Positions 34,794-44,924 are shown, counted from the stretch's first letter. The stretch: DNA of 45,067 nt from Ignavibacteria bacterium (GCA_016844745.1 JAERMQ010000025.1:1-45067); one strand, 5' to 3'. The notes: a model not told the origin generated them from the letters alone. Program-made: numbers and translations.

Positions 34794-36854
34794 ATGACAA
34801 AATTGATACTTGTTTTATTTTTTGCCATAATGCAAATTGGCTCTGCTCAATGGATACGAACCAACTTCCCTAATATTGATGATGGAAGTGTATCAAACGT
34901 CACAATAAACAATAACAATTATTATGCTATTACAATCAATAAATACGCAGATTCTACTAAAATTTTTTTATCAATTGATTCTGCAAATACTTGGAAATCT
35001 GTTGAACCACCGGATTATGTTGCCAATTGTTTGGTTGCCGAAGGTAAAAATGTTGTTACAGGAGGTTTGAATTATTCCGGACAATATCGCCATTTATATT
35101 TGTCATCCAACAATGGCAATACTTGGATAGAAAGCAGTTTAGCTAATTATTTCACTTACGATGTACCAACAAGTATTTTACTTAAAGGAAATGAGATTTT
35201 CGTTGGAACACTGAATGGAATTTATTATTCGGATAATTTTGGCAAAGGTACTTGGAAGCAACTTAATAAGGGTTTAAATTCAATTCACATTAATTGCTTT
35301 GCTTTTAGTGGGAACAATATTTTTGCAGGAACTGGGAAAGGAATTTACTTTTCTTCCGATAATGGAAATAATTGGATTGATAAGAGTAATGGACTTCCTG
35401 ATTCAAATGTTTATAGTTTAACAGTTAATGGTTCTAAAATATTTGTTAGTACAAACAAAGGTATTTTTATCAGTACAAATAACGGAACTAATTGGAGCGC
35501 TGCTAATAATGGGATTCCATCTGATTTAACGAATTTCTGGATTCTGGATTTGAAAAGTAGCGGTAGCAATGTTTACGCATCTTCTAATAGAGGTATATTT
35601 TTCTCATCAAATAATGGTGCAATCTGGTCACCTTTTAACCAAGGCATATCAGATACAACAACTGTAGTATGGAGCATAGTGATTGATAATGGGGCAATCT
35701 ATTCAGGTGCGAAGAATGGCATATATAAGAACGTATTTGCTTCAATTGGCAGACTAAATTTAGATAAACAGACTTATTGTCAAGGTGAAATAATCAAAAT
35801 TCCATTTACAGTTAGCGGTTCATTTAACAGTAGCAATTACTTTAAAGCTCAGGTTTCTGATACAACCGGTTCATTCATTAATCCTATTTTACTTGACAGT
35901 ATAAATTCAACCTCTGAAGGTGAGATTAATTGTATATTACCAGAAAACTTACCATTAAGTAGAAAGTACCGGTTCAGAATAATATCAACCGACCCTCCGG
36001 TAACAGGTATCCAAAATAGTGCTGATATATCAATATTACCTAAACTTACTCCAAGTATTCTTGGTAATAGTTCAGTTTGTGTAAATAATATAAATAAATA
36101 TTCAACATTCTTTCTCCCTATTGATTATCAGGTATCATGGTCTGTTACAGGTGGTAGTATTCTAGGCTCATCGACTGGAAATACTGTAAATGTATTATGG
36201 GGAAACGGCAGTACCGGCACTATCAAATGCATCGGAACAATCACTTTAACCGGATGTAAGGATTCCGTTTCGAAAACAGTAAGTATTAATCCGCTGCCTA
36301 TACCTAAAATAAGTGGAAACACAAATCCTACGAAGGGTTTTCCAATTACCTATTCAACAACAAATACCACAGGAAATTCTTATCATTGGTATGTAAAAAA
36401 TAGTGGTATAACAATCACAAATCCAAATGAAAGCCAGATAACAATTACTTGGAAAGACAGCGTATCAACCGAGTTAGTCGTAATTGAGACTGTCGATGCC
36501 TCTTCATGCAAAGACTCATCTTCAATGAAAATAAACGTTACAACTACTGATGTTGAAGAACCTGAAAAAACTTCAACGGAACTTGTTACGAAGGGGAACA
36601 TTCCAAATCCATTCTTTGAGCAAACCAATATTGAATTTGAGATTACCTCACCCGGCACTGTGCTAATCATCATTTATGATAATAACGGAAATCAAATTAA
36701 GCAGCTCGAATGTCCGGATTGTTCTGCCGGTAAGCATTCTCTAATCTGGAATGGATACGATTCCAATAATAACAAAGTACAAAGTGGCGCATATTTCTAC
36801 GAAGTGCGCTTCGGCAGCGAGGTTCAATCAAGGAAAATGATAGTAGTGAAGTAA
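34794..36854 (+). CDS. BNR-type propeller protein with PKD-like modules and T9SS sorting domain
   Basis: This 686-aa protein starts at ATG 34794; the same tattggagaaaaaaatg leader precedes the FISUMP gene. The signal peptide ends near IGSAQ (residue 18). Residues about 20-320 carry repeated sialidase/BNR-like units (IFAGTGKGIYFSSDNGNNW; IFVSTNKGIFISTNNGTNW), forming a beta-propeller like those of sortilin or photosystem assembly proteins. Two or three Ig/PKD-like modules follow (about 330-590; SWSVTGGSILGSST; NSYHWYVKNSGI). The last 90 residues are a T9SS sorting domain with the CPDC pair, nearly the same as in the mini protein at 33184. No catalytic Asp-box sialidase triad can be assigned, so a binding role is more likely than an enzymatic one. 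Confidence 0.92.
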   Translation: MTKLILVLFFAIMQIGSAQWIRTNFPNIDDGSVSNVTINNNNYYAITINKYADSTKIFLSIDSANTWKSVEPPDYVANCLVAEGKNVVTGGLNYSGQYRHLYLSSNNGNTWIESSLANYFTYDVPTSILLKGNEIFVGTLNGIYYSDNFGKGTWKQLNKGLNSIHINCFAFSGNNIFAGTGKGIYFSSDNGNNWIDKSNGLPDSNVYSLTVNGSKIFVSTNKGIFISTNNGTNWSAANNGIPSDLTNFWILDLKSSGSNVYASSNRGIFFSSNNGAIWSPFNQGISDTTTVVWSIVIDNGAIYSGAKNGIYKNVFASIGRLNLDKQTYCQGEIIKIPFTVSGSFNSSNYFKAQVSDTTGSFINPILLDSINSTSEGEINCILPENLPLSRKYRFRIISTDPPVTGIQNSADISILPKLTPSILGNSSVCVNNINKYSTFFLPIDYQVSWSVTGGSILGSSTGNTVNVLWGNGSTGTIKCIGTITLTGCKDSVSKTVSINPLPIPKISGNTNPTKGFPITYSTTNTTGNSYHWYVKNSGITITNPNESQITITWKDSVSTELVVIETVDASSCKDSSSMKINVTTTDVEEPEKTSTELVTKGNIPNPFFEQTNIEFEITSPGTVLIIIYDNNGNQIKQLECPDCSAGKHSLIWNGYDSNNNKVQSGAYFYEVRFGSEVQSRKMIVVK

Positions 36855-36922
36855 TGTATAACCCAAAAAGTAATCCGTTTTTCGAAAATGAAATGGAAGA
36901 TATCGATTTAAAGAACAAGTAA
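36854..36922 (+). CDS. Possible 22-aa ORF overlapping the propeller gene stop
   Basis: The stop of the previous gene and this ATG share a base (TAATG), a common coupling arrangement. The frame gives a Pro/Asn/acidic peptide (MYNPKSNPFFENEMEDID) and ends 27 bases before the next gene. No family is recognised; it may be a real small protein, a remnant, or chance. Confidence 0.3.
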   Translation: MYNPKSNPFFENEMEDIDLKNK

Positions 36923-36949
36923 ATTTTATAATAATAACAAAAGGGATTT

Positions 36950-39391
36950 ATGAAAAAATCAATATTAATCTGCCTAGGTTTCATTATGATGGCATCCATA
37001 TCTTATGCACAGAATTATACAGTTCTGCGTAATTTTACTAACAACGTAAATGATGGACATGGTATAGCTGTACATCCAATCGTTTCCGGAACCACATTAT
37101 ATGGAATCTCCGGTTCTAATATGAATGGCAAATATGGAATTCTCTATAAAATGGAAACGGACGGAACCGATTTTTCTATTCTTCATTCATTTCCAACTCC
37201 ATATCCTGAAGATGGTTATTACCCTTCGACATCATTATTGCTTGATGGTACTTCGCTCTATGGAATGACTAACGCAGGTGGAACAACTAATAATGGTGTG
37301 ATTTACAAAATCAATACGAATGGTACGGGTTATACAATTCTACATTCATTCAATAATGATAGTGGAGGTAAAAGACCTTATTATAATAGTAGTCTTACAA
37401 TGAGTGCAAATAAATTATACGGGGTTCTAAGGGATGGAGGAACTAATAGTTTGGGAACAATTTTCAGCATAAAAACTGACGGCTCAGAATTTTCTGTTTT
37501 ATATTCTTTTTCAGGAGGACATAATGATGGGGCTTATCCTTTCGGTTCATTAATTGTTTCAAATTCAAGTATTTATGGTATCACTTATATGGGGGGAGCC
37601 GGAAATGCCGGAACAATTTACAAGATTAATCAGGATGGAAGTGGTTTTTCAATACTACATACCTTTGCAAAATCAGAAGGTTTCTATCCTGTAGGCTCTA
37701 TGGTTCTTTCGGGAACAGTCCTTTATGGAACTACATCTTATGGTGGGGTTGACATAAATAATGATTATTATGGGATCATTTTTAAAATCAATACAGATGG
37801 CTCCGGTTATACCAGACTTCATACTTTTATGAATCAAACAAATAACGGGATTAATCCTTTCGGTGCATTAATACTATCGGATAATTTTCTTTATGGTACT
37901 ACAATCATGGGTGGTCCGGGTGGCAGGGGTACTGTTTATAGAATCAATATTGATGGGACGGGATTTTCACTTCTCCATTCATTCCCGGAATTTTCTGGTG
38001 ATGGGATTAATCCTTACCACAGTTCAATAGCTATCTCAAACAATACGCTTTATGGTGGTACTATTGAAGGTGGGACAAACAATTTTGGTATGATATTTTC
38101 AATAAAATTGATACCGACACTAACAACAACATCAATATCAAATATATCCGATAATTCTGCTAATTGTGGAGGAAGAATAAATAATGAAAACAATATAGAA
38201 AACCGGGGTGTCTGCTGGAATACAACCGGTAATCCGACAATCAACGATTCATATACAACTGATGGTACAGGTTCGGGAACCTTCACAAGTTCTATTTCAG
38301 GATTAAGTCCATCCACAAAATATTTTGTCCGGGCTTATGCGACAAATAGGGCAGGAACCGGGTATGGACAGGAGATGAATTTCAGGACATTATCTTCAGA
38401 ACCGAACTCACATACAAACTCATTTACTGCGATTTCGGATTGTAATTCGAGTATCAATCTGTCATTTCAGGCTCCTGGAAATATTTCAAATTGCTCCGGT
38501 TATATTATTTTAAGAAGGCAGGGTTCAACATCACCTAATATAATCGGATTAGATGATGGCACAGCACCCGGTTCATTATTGCTGCCCTCAGGAACAACAT
38601 TGGCTTCAGTAATAACAAATTTATCGGCATCAGGCTATTACGATAACGGATTGACTGTAGGAAATCAATACTCATATACAATCATACCTTTTAATTGGGA
38701 TGGCTCACACACAGAAACTTATAATTATTTAACTATAGGCGTTATGCCATCTTTATCAATAATTTTTGCAGATACCATTCCTCCAACCATATCTGTATCC
38801 TTGAATCAGGTTTCATTATGGCCTCCCAATCATTCAATGAGAACAGTAAATGCTACAGTATCAACAAGTGACAATTGCAGCGTTGTTACGTATATTCTTG
38901 AATCTATAACAAGCAATGAACCTGATAATGGTCAGGGTGACGGAGATACTCCTAATGATATTCAAAATGCAGGTTTCAATACAGAGGATTTATCATTTAG
39001 TTTGAGGGCAGAACGTTCCGGAAATGGAAATGCACGGGTTTATACAATCACTTATTTGGCTACTGATGCTTCCGGCAATCAAGCAAGAGCTATGGGATAT
39101 GTAACTGTACCTCTTAATCGTTCAAGAGAAAAAGGTGAGTTGATTTTTGGTTATGATACTGAAGATTATACAAACACATATTTATATCCAAACCCAACCA
39201 TTGATTATATCAATATACTTTCGAATGAATCACTGAATAATAAAGAAGTTACTATCATCAATGTTCTTGGCATAATTGTAATTCAGAAAACTATTCAAAA
39301 TGGAACCAACACAATTGATGTATCAGAGCTTCCTACAGGTATTTATATAATTGATGTGAATGGAATGAAGAGAAAATTTGTTAAGAACTAA
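36950..39391 (+). CDS. GloVer-repeat secreted protein with fibronectin-like module and T9SS sorting domain
   Basis: This 813-aa protein has signal peptide SILICLGFIMMASISYAQ. Residues about 20-385 hold eight or so tandem repeats of roughly 50 residues with LYGxTxxGG, G-x-I-Y/F-K-I-N-x-D-G and ILHSF elements (GTIYKINQDGSGFSILHTF), the GloVer-type 'choice-of-anchor' repeat, probably a propeller. A fibronectin-like domain follows (GVCWNTTGNPTI; STKYFVRAYATN) near 420-480. Near 605-715 is a domain starting DTIPPTISVSLNQVSLWPPN with a Gly/Asp/Asn-rich loop, as in surface proteins with calcium-binding repeats. The C-terminal 75 residues are a T9SS sorting domain (LYPNPTIDYINI; LPTGIYII). It is the last of four plus-strand secreted-protein genes and may share a transcript with the propeller gene 95 bases upstream. 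Confidence 0.92.
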   Translation: MKKSILICLGFIMMASISYAQNYTVLRNFTNNVNDGHGIAVHPIVSGTTLYGISGSNMNGKYGILYKMETDGTDFSILHSFPTPYPEDGYYPSTSLLLDGTSLYGMTNAGGTTNNGVIYKINTNGTGYTILHSFNNDSGGKRPYYNSSLTMSANKLYGVLRDGGTNSLGTIFSIKTDGSEFSVLYSFSGGHNDGAYPFGSLIVSNSSIYGITYMGGAGNAGTIYKINQDGSGFSILHTFAKSEGFYPVGSMVLSGTVLYGTTSYGGVDINNDYYGIIFKINTDGSGYTRLHTFMNQTNNGINPFGALILSDNFLYGTTIMGGPGGRGTVYRINIDGTGFSLLHSFPEFSGDGINPYHSSIAISNNTLYGGTIEGGTNNFGMIFSIKLIPTLTTTSISNISDNSANCGGRINNENNIENRGVCWNTTGNPTINDSYTTDGTGSGTFTSSISGLSPSTKYFVRAYATNRAGTGYGQEMNFRTLSSEPNSHTNSFTAISDCNSSINLSFQAPGNISNCSGYIILRRQGSTSPNIIGLDDGTAPGSLLLPSGTTLASVITNLSASGYYDNGLTVGNQYSYTIIPFNWDGSHTETYNYLTIGVMPSLSIIFADTIPPTISVSLNQVSLWPPNHSMRTVNATVSTSDNCSVVTYILESITSNEPDNGQGDGDTPNDIQNAGFNTEDLSFSLRAERSGNGNARVYTITYLATDASGNQARAMGYVTVPLNRSREKGELIFGYDTEDYTNTYLYPNPTIDYINILSNESLNNKEVTIINVLGIIVIQKTIQNGTNTIDVSELPTGIYIIDVNGMKRKFVKN

Positions 39392-39402
39392 TTTGAAATG
39401 AG

Positions 39403-39438
39403 CACCTTTCCGAAGGCAAAATTATTTTCGGAAAGGTG
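39403..39438. terminator. Bidirectional hairpin between convergent genes
   Basis: CACCTTTCCGAA (39403-39414) and TTCGGAAAGGTG (39427-39438) form a perfect 12-bp stem lying between the ends of the GloVer-repeat gene and glycogen phosphorylase; it probably serves both. Confidence 0.75.
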
Positions 39439-39456
39439 ACTCTATCCTTTTTACAA

Positions 39457-41949
39457 TCAATCTACAAAATCACTATCGGGAATGAAAACTTTTTCAATTT
39501 TCCAGATATCGCTCGCATATTCCTGAATCGTACGGTCGGAAGAGAATCTACCGGAACGGGCAGTATTGATAATTGATTTTTTTGTCCATTCGGATTTATT
39601 TGTAAATAATTTTCCGGCTTCGTCCTGCTTTTGGATGTATGAGTCGTAATCTGCAAGCAAACAGTATTTATCGGTAAAAATAAGTGTATCGAATAATGGG
39701 CGGAAAACATCCCATTCGTAAAGTGAAAAGAAATTGTTTTTCAGCATATCCAAAACCTGCCGTAATTCGGCATTCTCTTCATAAAACTTCATTGGTTCAT
39801 AGCCGTCGGAATGAAGTTCAGTCACCTGTTTATCTGTCATGCCGAAAATAAACATATTATCCTTACCTAATTCTTCCAACATTTCTATATTAGCTCCGTC
39901 CAAAGTGCCGATTGTTAAGGCGCCGTTAAGCTGGAATTTCATATTACCCGTTCCTGATGCTTCATAGCCTGCAGTCGATATCTGTTCGGATAAATCGGTT
40001 GCGGGCATTATCAGTTCGGCTAATGTAACTGAATAATTTTTCAGGAACAGGACTTTTAATTTATCTTTTACACGAGAATCGGAATTGATGGTGGCAGCGA
40101 CTGAATTTATTAATTTGATTATCAGTTTAGCTATATAATAACCTGGTGCAGCCTTGCCACCGAAAATCACAGTCCTGGGAGTTATATCCAGATTTGGATT
40201 TTCACGTAATCTGTTGTATAAAGTAATAACATGCAGGACATTCAGCAATTGTCTCTTGTATTCATGGATTCGCTTAACCTGAGTATCGAAAATTGAATCG
40301 GGATTAATTTTTAAATGATAATTTGTTTCGATGTATTTAATTAATTTGGTTTTGCACATTGCCTTTGCCATTTGCCAATGCTCAACGAAGGCGTTATCTT
40401 TTGTATATGCTTCCAATTTTTTCAGCTCATAAAGGTCTGAAATCCATTTGTCACCAATTGTTCTTGTAATGAGTTCTGATAAGCAGGGACTTGCTTTTTT
40501 AAGCCAGCGCCTCTGTGTAATACCATTAGTTTTATTATTGAATTTACCGGGTTCAAAAATATTGAAATATTTAAAGATAGAATTTTTCAATATTTCGGTA
40601 TGAAGATTTGCAACACCATTCACCGAATGGCTGCCGACTATTGCCAGATGCGCCATTCTGACCTGCTTTTCCTGTGCTTCTTCGATAATTGACATACTTT
40701 TCATTATTTCAGTATTATTATCGTAGTGCAGGCGTACTTTCTCTAAGAACCTGAAATTTATTTCAAATATAATCTGCATGTGGCGTGGTAGTACTTTCTC
40801 CATAAGTGGAAGCTTCCATTTTTCGAGCGCTTCACTCATGACGGTATGATTCGTATAACCGAAAGTGCGAACGGTTATATCCCATGCGTCTTCCCATGAT
40901 AAATGCTCTTCATCTAACAGAAGCCTCATCAATTCAGGAATTGCAATTGCCGGATGAGTATCGTTAAGTTGAACTGCAATTTTTTCCGGGAATATGGAAA
41001 TATCTTCATGATTTTCTTTAAATTTCTTCAGAATATCCTGAAGAGAAGCCGAAACAAAGAAATATTCCTGTTTCAGACGAAGCTCTTTGCCAATTGAAGA
41101 ATTATCATTCGGATATAAAACCTTTGAAATATTTTCAGATTGATTTTTTCGTTCGACAGCGCCGAGATAGTCCCCCTCGTTAAAAGAAGTAAAATCGAAA
41201 TCCTCGGTAGCTTGAGCCTTCCAGAGACGCAGGCTATTAACCGAATTTGAGTTATAACCTGGTACGGGTATATCATAAGGTATGGCAATAATATCTTCCG
41301 TATCAATCCACTCGAACATTAGTTTTCCCTGCTGGTCATGCCGGCTGATTACTTTACCATAATATTTGATACGAACGGAATGTTCCGGTCTCATTATTTC
41401 CCAGGGATTGCCGTTGGAGAGCCAGTTATCGGGTCTTTCTATTTGAGCGCCCTGCTCAATTTCCTGTTTGAAAATTCCATATTCATACCTGATACCATAA
41501 CCGAATGCCGGCAGTCCCAGAGTTGCCATTGAATCTAAAAAACAAGCAGCGAGACGTCCCAAGCCTCCATTGCCAAGTCCCATATCCGGTTCAAGGTCAA
41601 TAATTTCTTCTAAGTCGTAGCCAAGTTCGCTAAGTATTTTACCGCATTTTTCATAGAATCCGAGATTATTCATTGCATTACCTAACAACCTGCCCATCAT
41701 GTATTCCATCGATAGGTAGTAAACACGTTTGACGTCGAGCCGGTAATATTCGTTCTGTGTTCTCATCCAGCGGCGAACCATGCGGTCCCTGACCGAGTGA
41801 GCAAGCGCAAAATATAAATCCCGGGATTTTACGTTTAGCTTGTTTTTTGCTAAACCAAATTCCAAATGCTCTGCGAGTTGATTTTCTAATGAATAACTTT
41901 CGGGGTCTTCGCTGTCAGTGAAGAAGATAGTTTCTTTAGTAAAGCCCAT
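39457..41949 (-). CDS. glgP: Glycogen/alpha-glucan phosphorylase
   Basis: This 830-aa enzyme cleaves alpha-1,4-glucans with phosphate to release glucose 1-phosphate, using pyridoxal phosphate. The length fits the GT35 family. Characteristic stretches are VYYLSMEYMMGRLLGNAMNN near residue 76, DMGLGNGGLGRLAACFLDS near 120, QLNDTHPAIAIPELMRLLLD near 327, RIHEYKRQLLNVLHV near 570, and the PLP-lysine signature EASGTGNMKFQLNGALTIGT near 665-684. The N-terminus lacks the phosphorylatable serine region of animal enzymes. No other glycogen gene is adjacent; it is convergent with the secreted-protein cluster and divergent from metG, so it probably has its own promoter in 41950-42127. Confidence 0.98.
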   Translation of the reverse strand: MGFTKETIFFTDSEDPESYSLENQLAEHLEFGLAKNKLNVKSRDLYFALAHSVRDRMVRRWMRTQNEYYRLDVKRVYYLSMEYMMGRLLGNAMNNLGFYEKCGKILSELGYDLEEIIDLEPDMGLGNGGLGRLAACFLDSMATLGLPAFGYGIRYEYGIFKQEIEQGAQIERPDNWLSNGNPWEIMRPEHSVRIKYYGKVISRHDQQGKLMFEWIDTEDIIAIPYDIPVPGYNSNSVNSLRLWKAQATEDFDFTSFNEGDYLGAVERKNQSENISKVLYPNDNSSIGKELRLKQEYFFVSASLQDILKKFKENHEDISIFPEKIAVQLNDTHPAIAIPELMRLLLDEEHLSWEDAWDITVRTFGYTNHTVMSEALEKWKLPLMEKVLPRHMQIIFEINFRFLEKVRLHYDNNTEIMKSMSIIEEAQEKQVRMAHLAIVGSHSVNGVANLHTEILKNSIFKYFNIFEPGKFNNKTNGITQRRWLKKASPCLSELITRTIGDKWISDLYELKKLEAYTKDNAFVEHWQMAKAMCKTKLIKYIETNYHLKINPDSIFDTQVKRIHEYKRQLLNVLHVITLYNRLRENPNLDITPRTVIFGGKAAPGYYIAKLIIKLINSVAATINSDSRVKDKLKVLFLKNYSVTLAELIMPATDLSEQISTAGYEASGTGNMKFQLNGALTIGTLDGANIEMLEELGKDNMFIFGMTDKQVTELHSDGYEPMKFYEENAELRQVLDMLKNNFFSLYEWDVFRPLFDTLIFTDKYCLLADYDSYIQKQDEAGKLFTNKSEWTKKSIINTARSGRFSSDRTIQEYASDIWKIEKVFIPDSDFVD

Positions 41950-42127
41950 TTTGAGTCCGGTTTTATTTGTTCAATCTGCTGTACAATTAACTCAACTATG
42001 CAGATTTATTCTATTTCCTGTAATAAACCATTAATTTAAGAAAAATATAATGATTTTAAAAGCAATTTTTTTCTTATTTGGAATATTCTTAATTTTAAAG
42101 TTTATTTATTTGATTGAATAGCATAAT

Positions 42128-44296
42128 ATGAAAAGATACTTGATTACATCGGCACTGCCTTATGCAAATGGCTATCTACATTTGGGACACCTGGCAGGCG
42201 CCTATGTTCCGGCTGATATTTACTCCCGATTTTTAAGGCTTACCGGCGAGTCGATAATTTATATATGCGGCTCCGATGAGCATGGCGTTGCAATAACCAT
42301 TGCTGCTGACAAAGAAAATGTTTCTCCAAAAGATATAATTGATAAATATCATTCAGCCAATAAAGATGCCTTCGAAAAATTCGGAATGAGCTTCGATATT
42401 TACTCGCGTACATCCGACCCAGTGCATCATGAAACGGCTCGTGAGTTTTTCGAAAGTCTTCTCAAAAAAGATTATTTAACCGAAAAGGAAGAAAATCAAT
42501 TCTATGACGAAGAAGCAAAGATGTTTCTGCCTGACCGGTACGTTGAGGGAATCTGCCCGAATTGCGGAAATGAGAAGGCACGCGGTGACCAATGCGAATC
42601 TTGCGGCGCTTATTACGACCAATTGAAATTAGGGAATCCCATAAGTTTGATTTCAGGAAAAACTCCAACTGTCCGCAAAACAACTCACTGGTATATGCGA
42701 TTCGATTTATTCCAAACTGCGCTTGAGCATTATATCGAGAGCCACGCAGGTGATTGGAAGGAAAATGTTCTACAGCAGTCCAGAAGCTGGTTGAAGCAAG
42801 GTTTGATGGAGCGCGCCATAACAAGGGATTTGAATTGGGGTGTATCGATTGAAAATCTTGGCGGCATTCCGGATTCGAGTGCAGCCGGAAAAGTGCTGTA
42901 CGTGTGGTTCGAAGCTGTTCTGGGTTATATTTCTGCAACAAAAATTCTATTCTCCGGTAAGGATGCATCACATAATTGGAAAACATGGTGGCAGACTCCT
43001 GAAACAGATTATATTGCTTTTATCGGCAAAGATAACATAGTATTCCATACTTTGATTTTCCCTGCTATTTTAATTGCACGGCATGATAATTACATCGTTC
43101 CAAAAAACGTACCAGCTAATGAATTCCTGAATCTCGAAGGTCAGAAATTTTCCAAATCCCGCAACTGGAGCATCGACCTGCTTGATTTTCAGAAAAATTT
43201 CCCTGAACCGTTTTATATGGATGCCCTTCGATATACATTGGTAATGAATCTACCCGAAACGAGGGATTCCGACTTCACATGGAAGGATTTTCAGGCAAGG
43301 AACAATAATGAATTAGCCGATATTTTCGGGAATTTTGTCAATCGTACCTTTCAGTTTTTACAGCGTTTCTATGAACTTGCTGTTCCTGTTCTCCCGCTTG
43401 AATACAAGCATATCTTAAACGATTGGGAGGAAATCGTTAACCGCTGTAATAATGAAATCGAATTCTCCGAAAAGGATTTCCCCGAATTAACTCCAAATGA
43501 TTATGCTTTAATTACCGCTTTGGCAAAGGGTATCAATAAAATCACTCATTGTTACAAAATTTTCCGGTTCCGGGATGCTGTTACCGAAACAATGAATATT
43601 GCCCGGGCTGCCAATAAATATTTTAATGACGAAGAGCCATGGGCAACAAAGAAGAGTAAACACAATCAATCCGATAAGACGATTTATGTTTGTATGCAGA
43701 TTGTCCGTTCGCTTGCAATTTTATTTCAACCTGTCATACCTTTTACAAGCAGGAAAATTTTCGAAATATTAAGCATTCCAATCGTTTCGAGTGATGCCAC
43801 AGCAGGAGAGAGCAAGTATAATTTCTTTGCTGATGCTGCACTGCCTTGGCTTACCGACCGCAAACTTATATCTATTCCCTCTATTCTTTTTCCGAAAATT
43901 GATGATTTCATTATCGATTCCCAGATTGAAAAACTCGGTGTGAAAACAGATGAAACCGAAGCAAAGAAGCCTGTTGTGACTTATGAAGAATTCTCCAAAG
44001 TAAAATTGCGCACCGGCAAAATCATCTCGGCTGAAAAAATTCCCAAATCCAAAAAATTACTCAAATTAATTGTGGACATCGGGAATACCAAGCGGCAGGT
44101 TGTTGCAGGTATTGGCGAGAAATATCTGCCGGAGGATTTAGTTGATAAAGTCGTAGTTGTCGTAACTAATCTGAAGACTACGAAGATTATGGGAGTTGAA
44201 TCCCAGGGAATGGTGCTGGCTGCGGGCGATGGAGATACTTTATCTGTAATAGTTCCCGATGATATTGGATTTGAGCAGGGGTGGGAGGTCAAATAA
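42128..44296 (+). CDS. metG: Methionyl-tRNA synthetase with C-terminal tRNA-binding domain
   Basis: This 722-aa class I synthetase charges tRNA-Met. The HIGH motif appears as HLGH (residues 18-21). The zinc-binding knuckle has CPNC and CESC pairs near 143-160. The KMSKS motif is KFSKS near 340. A helical anticodon-binding domain follows (WKDFQARNNNELADIFGNFV near 385-404). The last 110 residues are an EMAPII/Trbp111-type tRNA-binding OB fold (KLRTGKIISAEKIPKSKKLL; VGIESQGM-like GVESQGMVLA), which usually makes the enzyme dimeric. The start is certain (MKRYLITSALPYANG). The stop codon is immediately followed by a heptamer repeat array; no terminator is recognised. Confidence 0.99.
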   Translation: MKRYLITSALPYANGYLHLGHLAGAYVPADIYSRFLRLTGESIIYICGSDEHGVAITIAADKENVSPKDIIDKYHSANKDAFEKFGMSFDIYSRTSDPVHHETAREFFESLLKKDYLTEKEENQFYDEEAKMFLPDRYVEGICPNCGNEKARGDQCESCGAYYDQLKLGNPISLISGKTPTVRKTTHWYMRFDLFQTALEHYIESHAGDWKENVLQQSRSWLKQGLMERAITRDLNWGVSIENLGGIPDSSAAGKVLYVWFEAVLGYISATKILFSGKDASHNWKTWWQTPETDYIAFIGKDNIVFHTLIFPAILIARHDNYIVPKNVPANEFLNLEGQKFSKSRNWSIDLLDFQKNFPEPFYMDALRYTLVMNLPETRDSDFTWKDFQARNNNELADIFGNFVNRTFQFLQRFYELAVPVLPLEYKHILNDWEEIVNRCNNEIEFSEKDFPELTPNDYALITALAKGINKITHCYKIFRFRDAVTETMNIARAANKYFNDEEPWATKKSKHNQSDKTIYVCMQIVRSLAILFQPVIPFTSRKIFEILSIPIVSSDATAGESKYNFFADAALPWLTDRKLISIPSILFPKIDDFIIDSQIEKLGVKTDETEAKKPVVTYEEFSKVKLRTGKIISAEKIPKSKKLLKLIVDIGNTKRQVVAGIGEKYLPEDLVDKVVVVVTNLKTTKIMGVESQGMVLAAGDGDTLSVIVPDDIGFEQGWEVK

Positions 44297-44359
44297 TGGT
44301 CAATGGTCAATGGTTAATGGTCAATGGTCAATGGTCAATGGTTAATGGTTAATGGTAAA
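44297..44359. repeat. 7-bp tandem array (tggtcaa/tggttaa)
   Basis: Nine heptamers in a row start right after the metG stop. Shorter arrays of the complementary heptamers (ttgacca, ttaacca) lie at 44461-44484 and 44571-44598, so the arrays can pair into long hairpins. Between them are tttttact runs (about 44485-44510) and no gene. Confidence 0.92.
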
Positions 44360-44610
44360 TGTAACACGAAATTCCATTTCGTAACTCAAATAAATAAATA
44401 CGGTTAAAGGTTAATCTTATAATCATTTAATCCTAAAAATCCTAATTCAGACAATATTCATTGACCATTAACCATTGACCATTATTTACTATTTTTTACT
44501 ACTTTTTACTATGGATTTTCGATTTTTTTGAATAGAGAAACAAACAGGGATGTCTATTCTACCATTTTCATTGACCATTAACCATTGACCATTGACAATT
44601 TTTTCACCTA

Positions 44611-44640
44611 ATTTCTACGGTTTTCTACGGTTTTCTACGG
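44611..44640. repeat. 10-bp tandem repeat (ttttctacgg)
   Basis: Three 10-bp units in tandem, close to the complement of the array at 13821-13860. Confidence 0.85.
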
Positions 44641-44696
44641 TTTTTTAATTTATTCTCATTTTCAAATTGGTACATTTTCAAATTGTTTTAATTTTT

Positions 44697-44803
44697 CCTT
44701 TGTGACCTCTGTGAAACCATTTGTGTTCTTTGTGTTAAAATTTCTTATAGCTAATTTTTTTTTAACACAAAGGGCTCAAAGGTTTGCACAAAGGTCACTA
44801 AGG
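44697..44803. repeat. CACAAAGG-type inverted repeat
   Basis: CCTTTGTGACCTCTGTG on the left and CACAAAGGTCACTAAGG on the right form imperfect outer arms, with inner TTTGTGTTCTTTGTGTTAAA and TTTAACACAAAGGG arms. Same family as 10469-10539. Confidence 0.8.
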
Positions 44804-44891
44804 TTTTCATCCTGCCATATCAAAGAACAAAACACTGCAAAGATAAAAAGATTAAATGAACTCGCTAAAAAATGATTTTAAAATAAAATAA

Positions 44892-44924
44892 AGACATCCA
44901 ATGTTTACCAAACATTGGATGTCT
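44892..44924 (-). terminator. Terminator-like hairpin, probably for a gene to the right
   Basis: AGACATCCAATGTTT / AAACATTGGATGTCT is a perfect 15-bp stem with a 3-base loop. On the minus strand it is followed by TTTATTTTATTTT. It has the same design as the dnaK terminator; no gene on its strand ends within the window, so the gene would lie beyond 45067. Confidence 0.6.
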
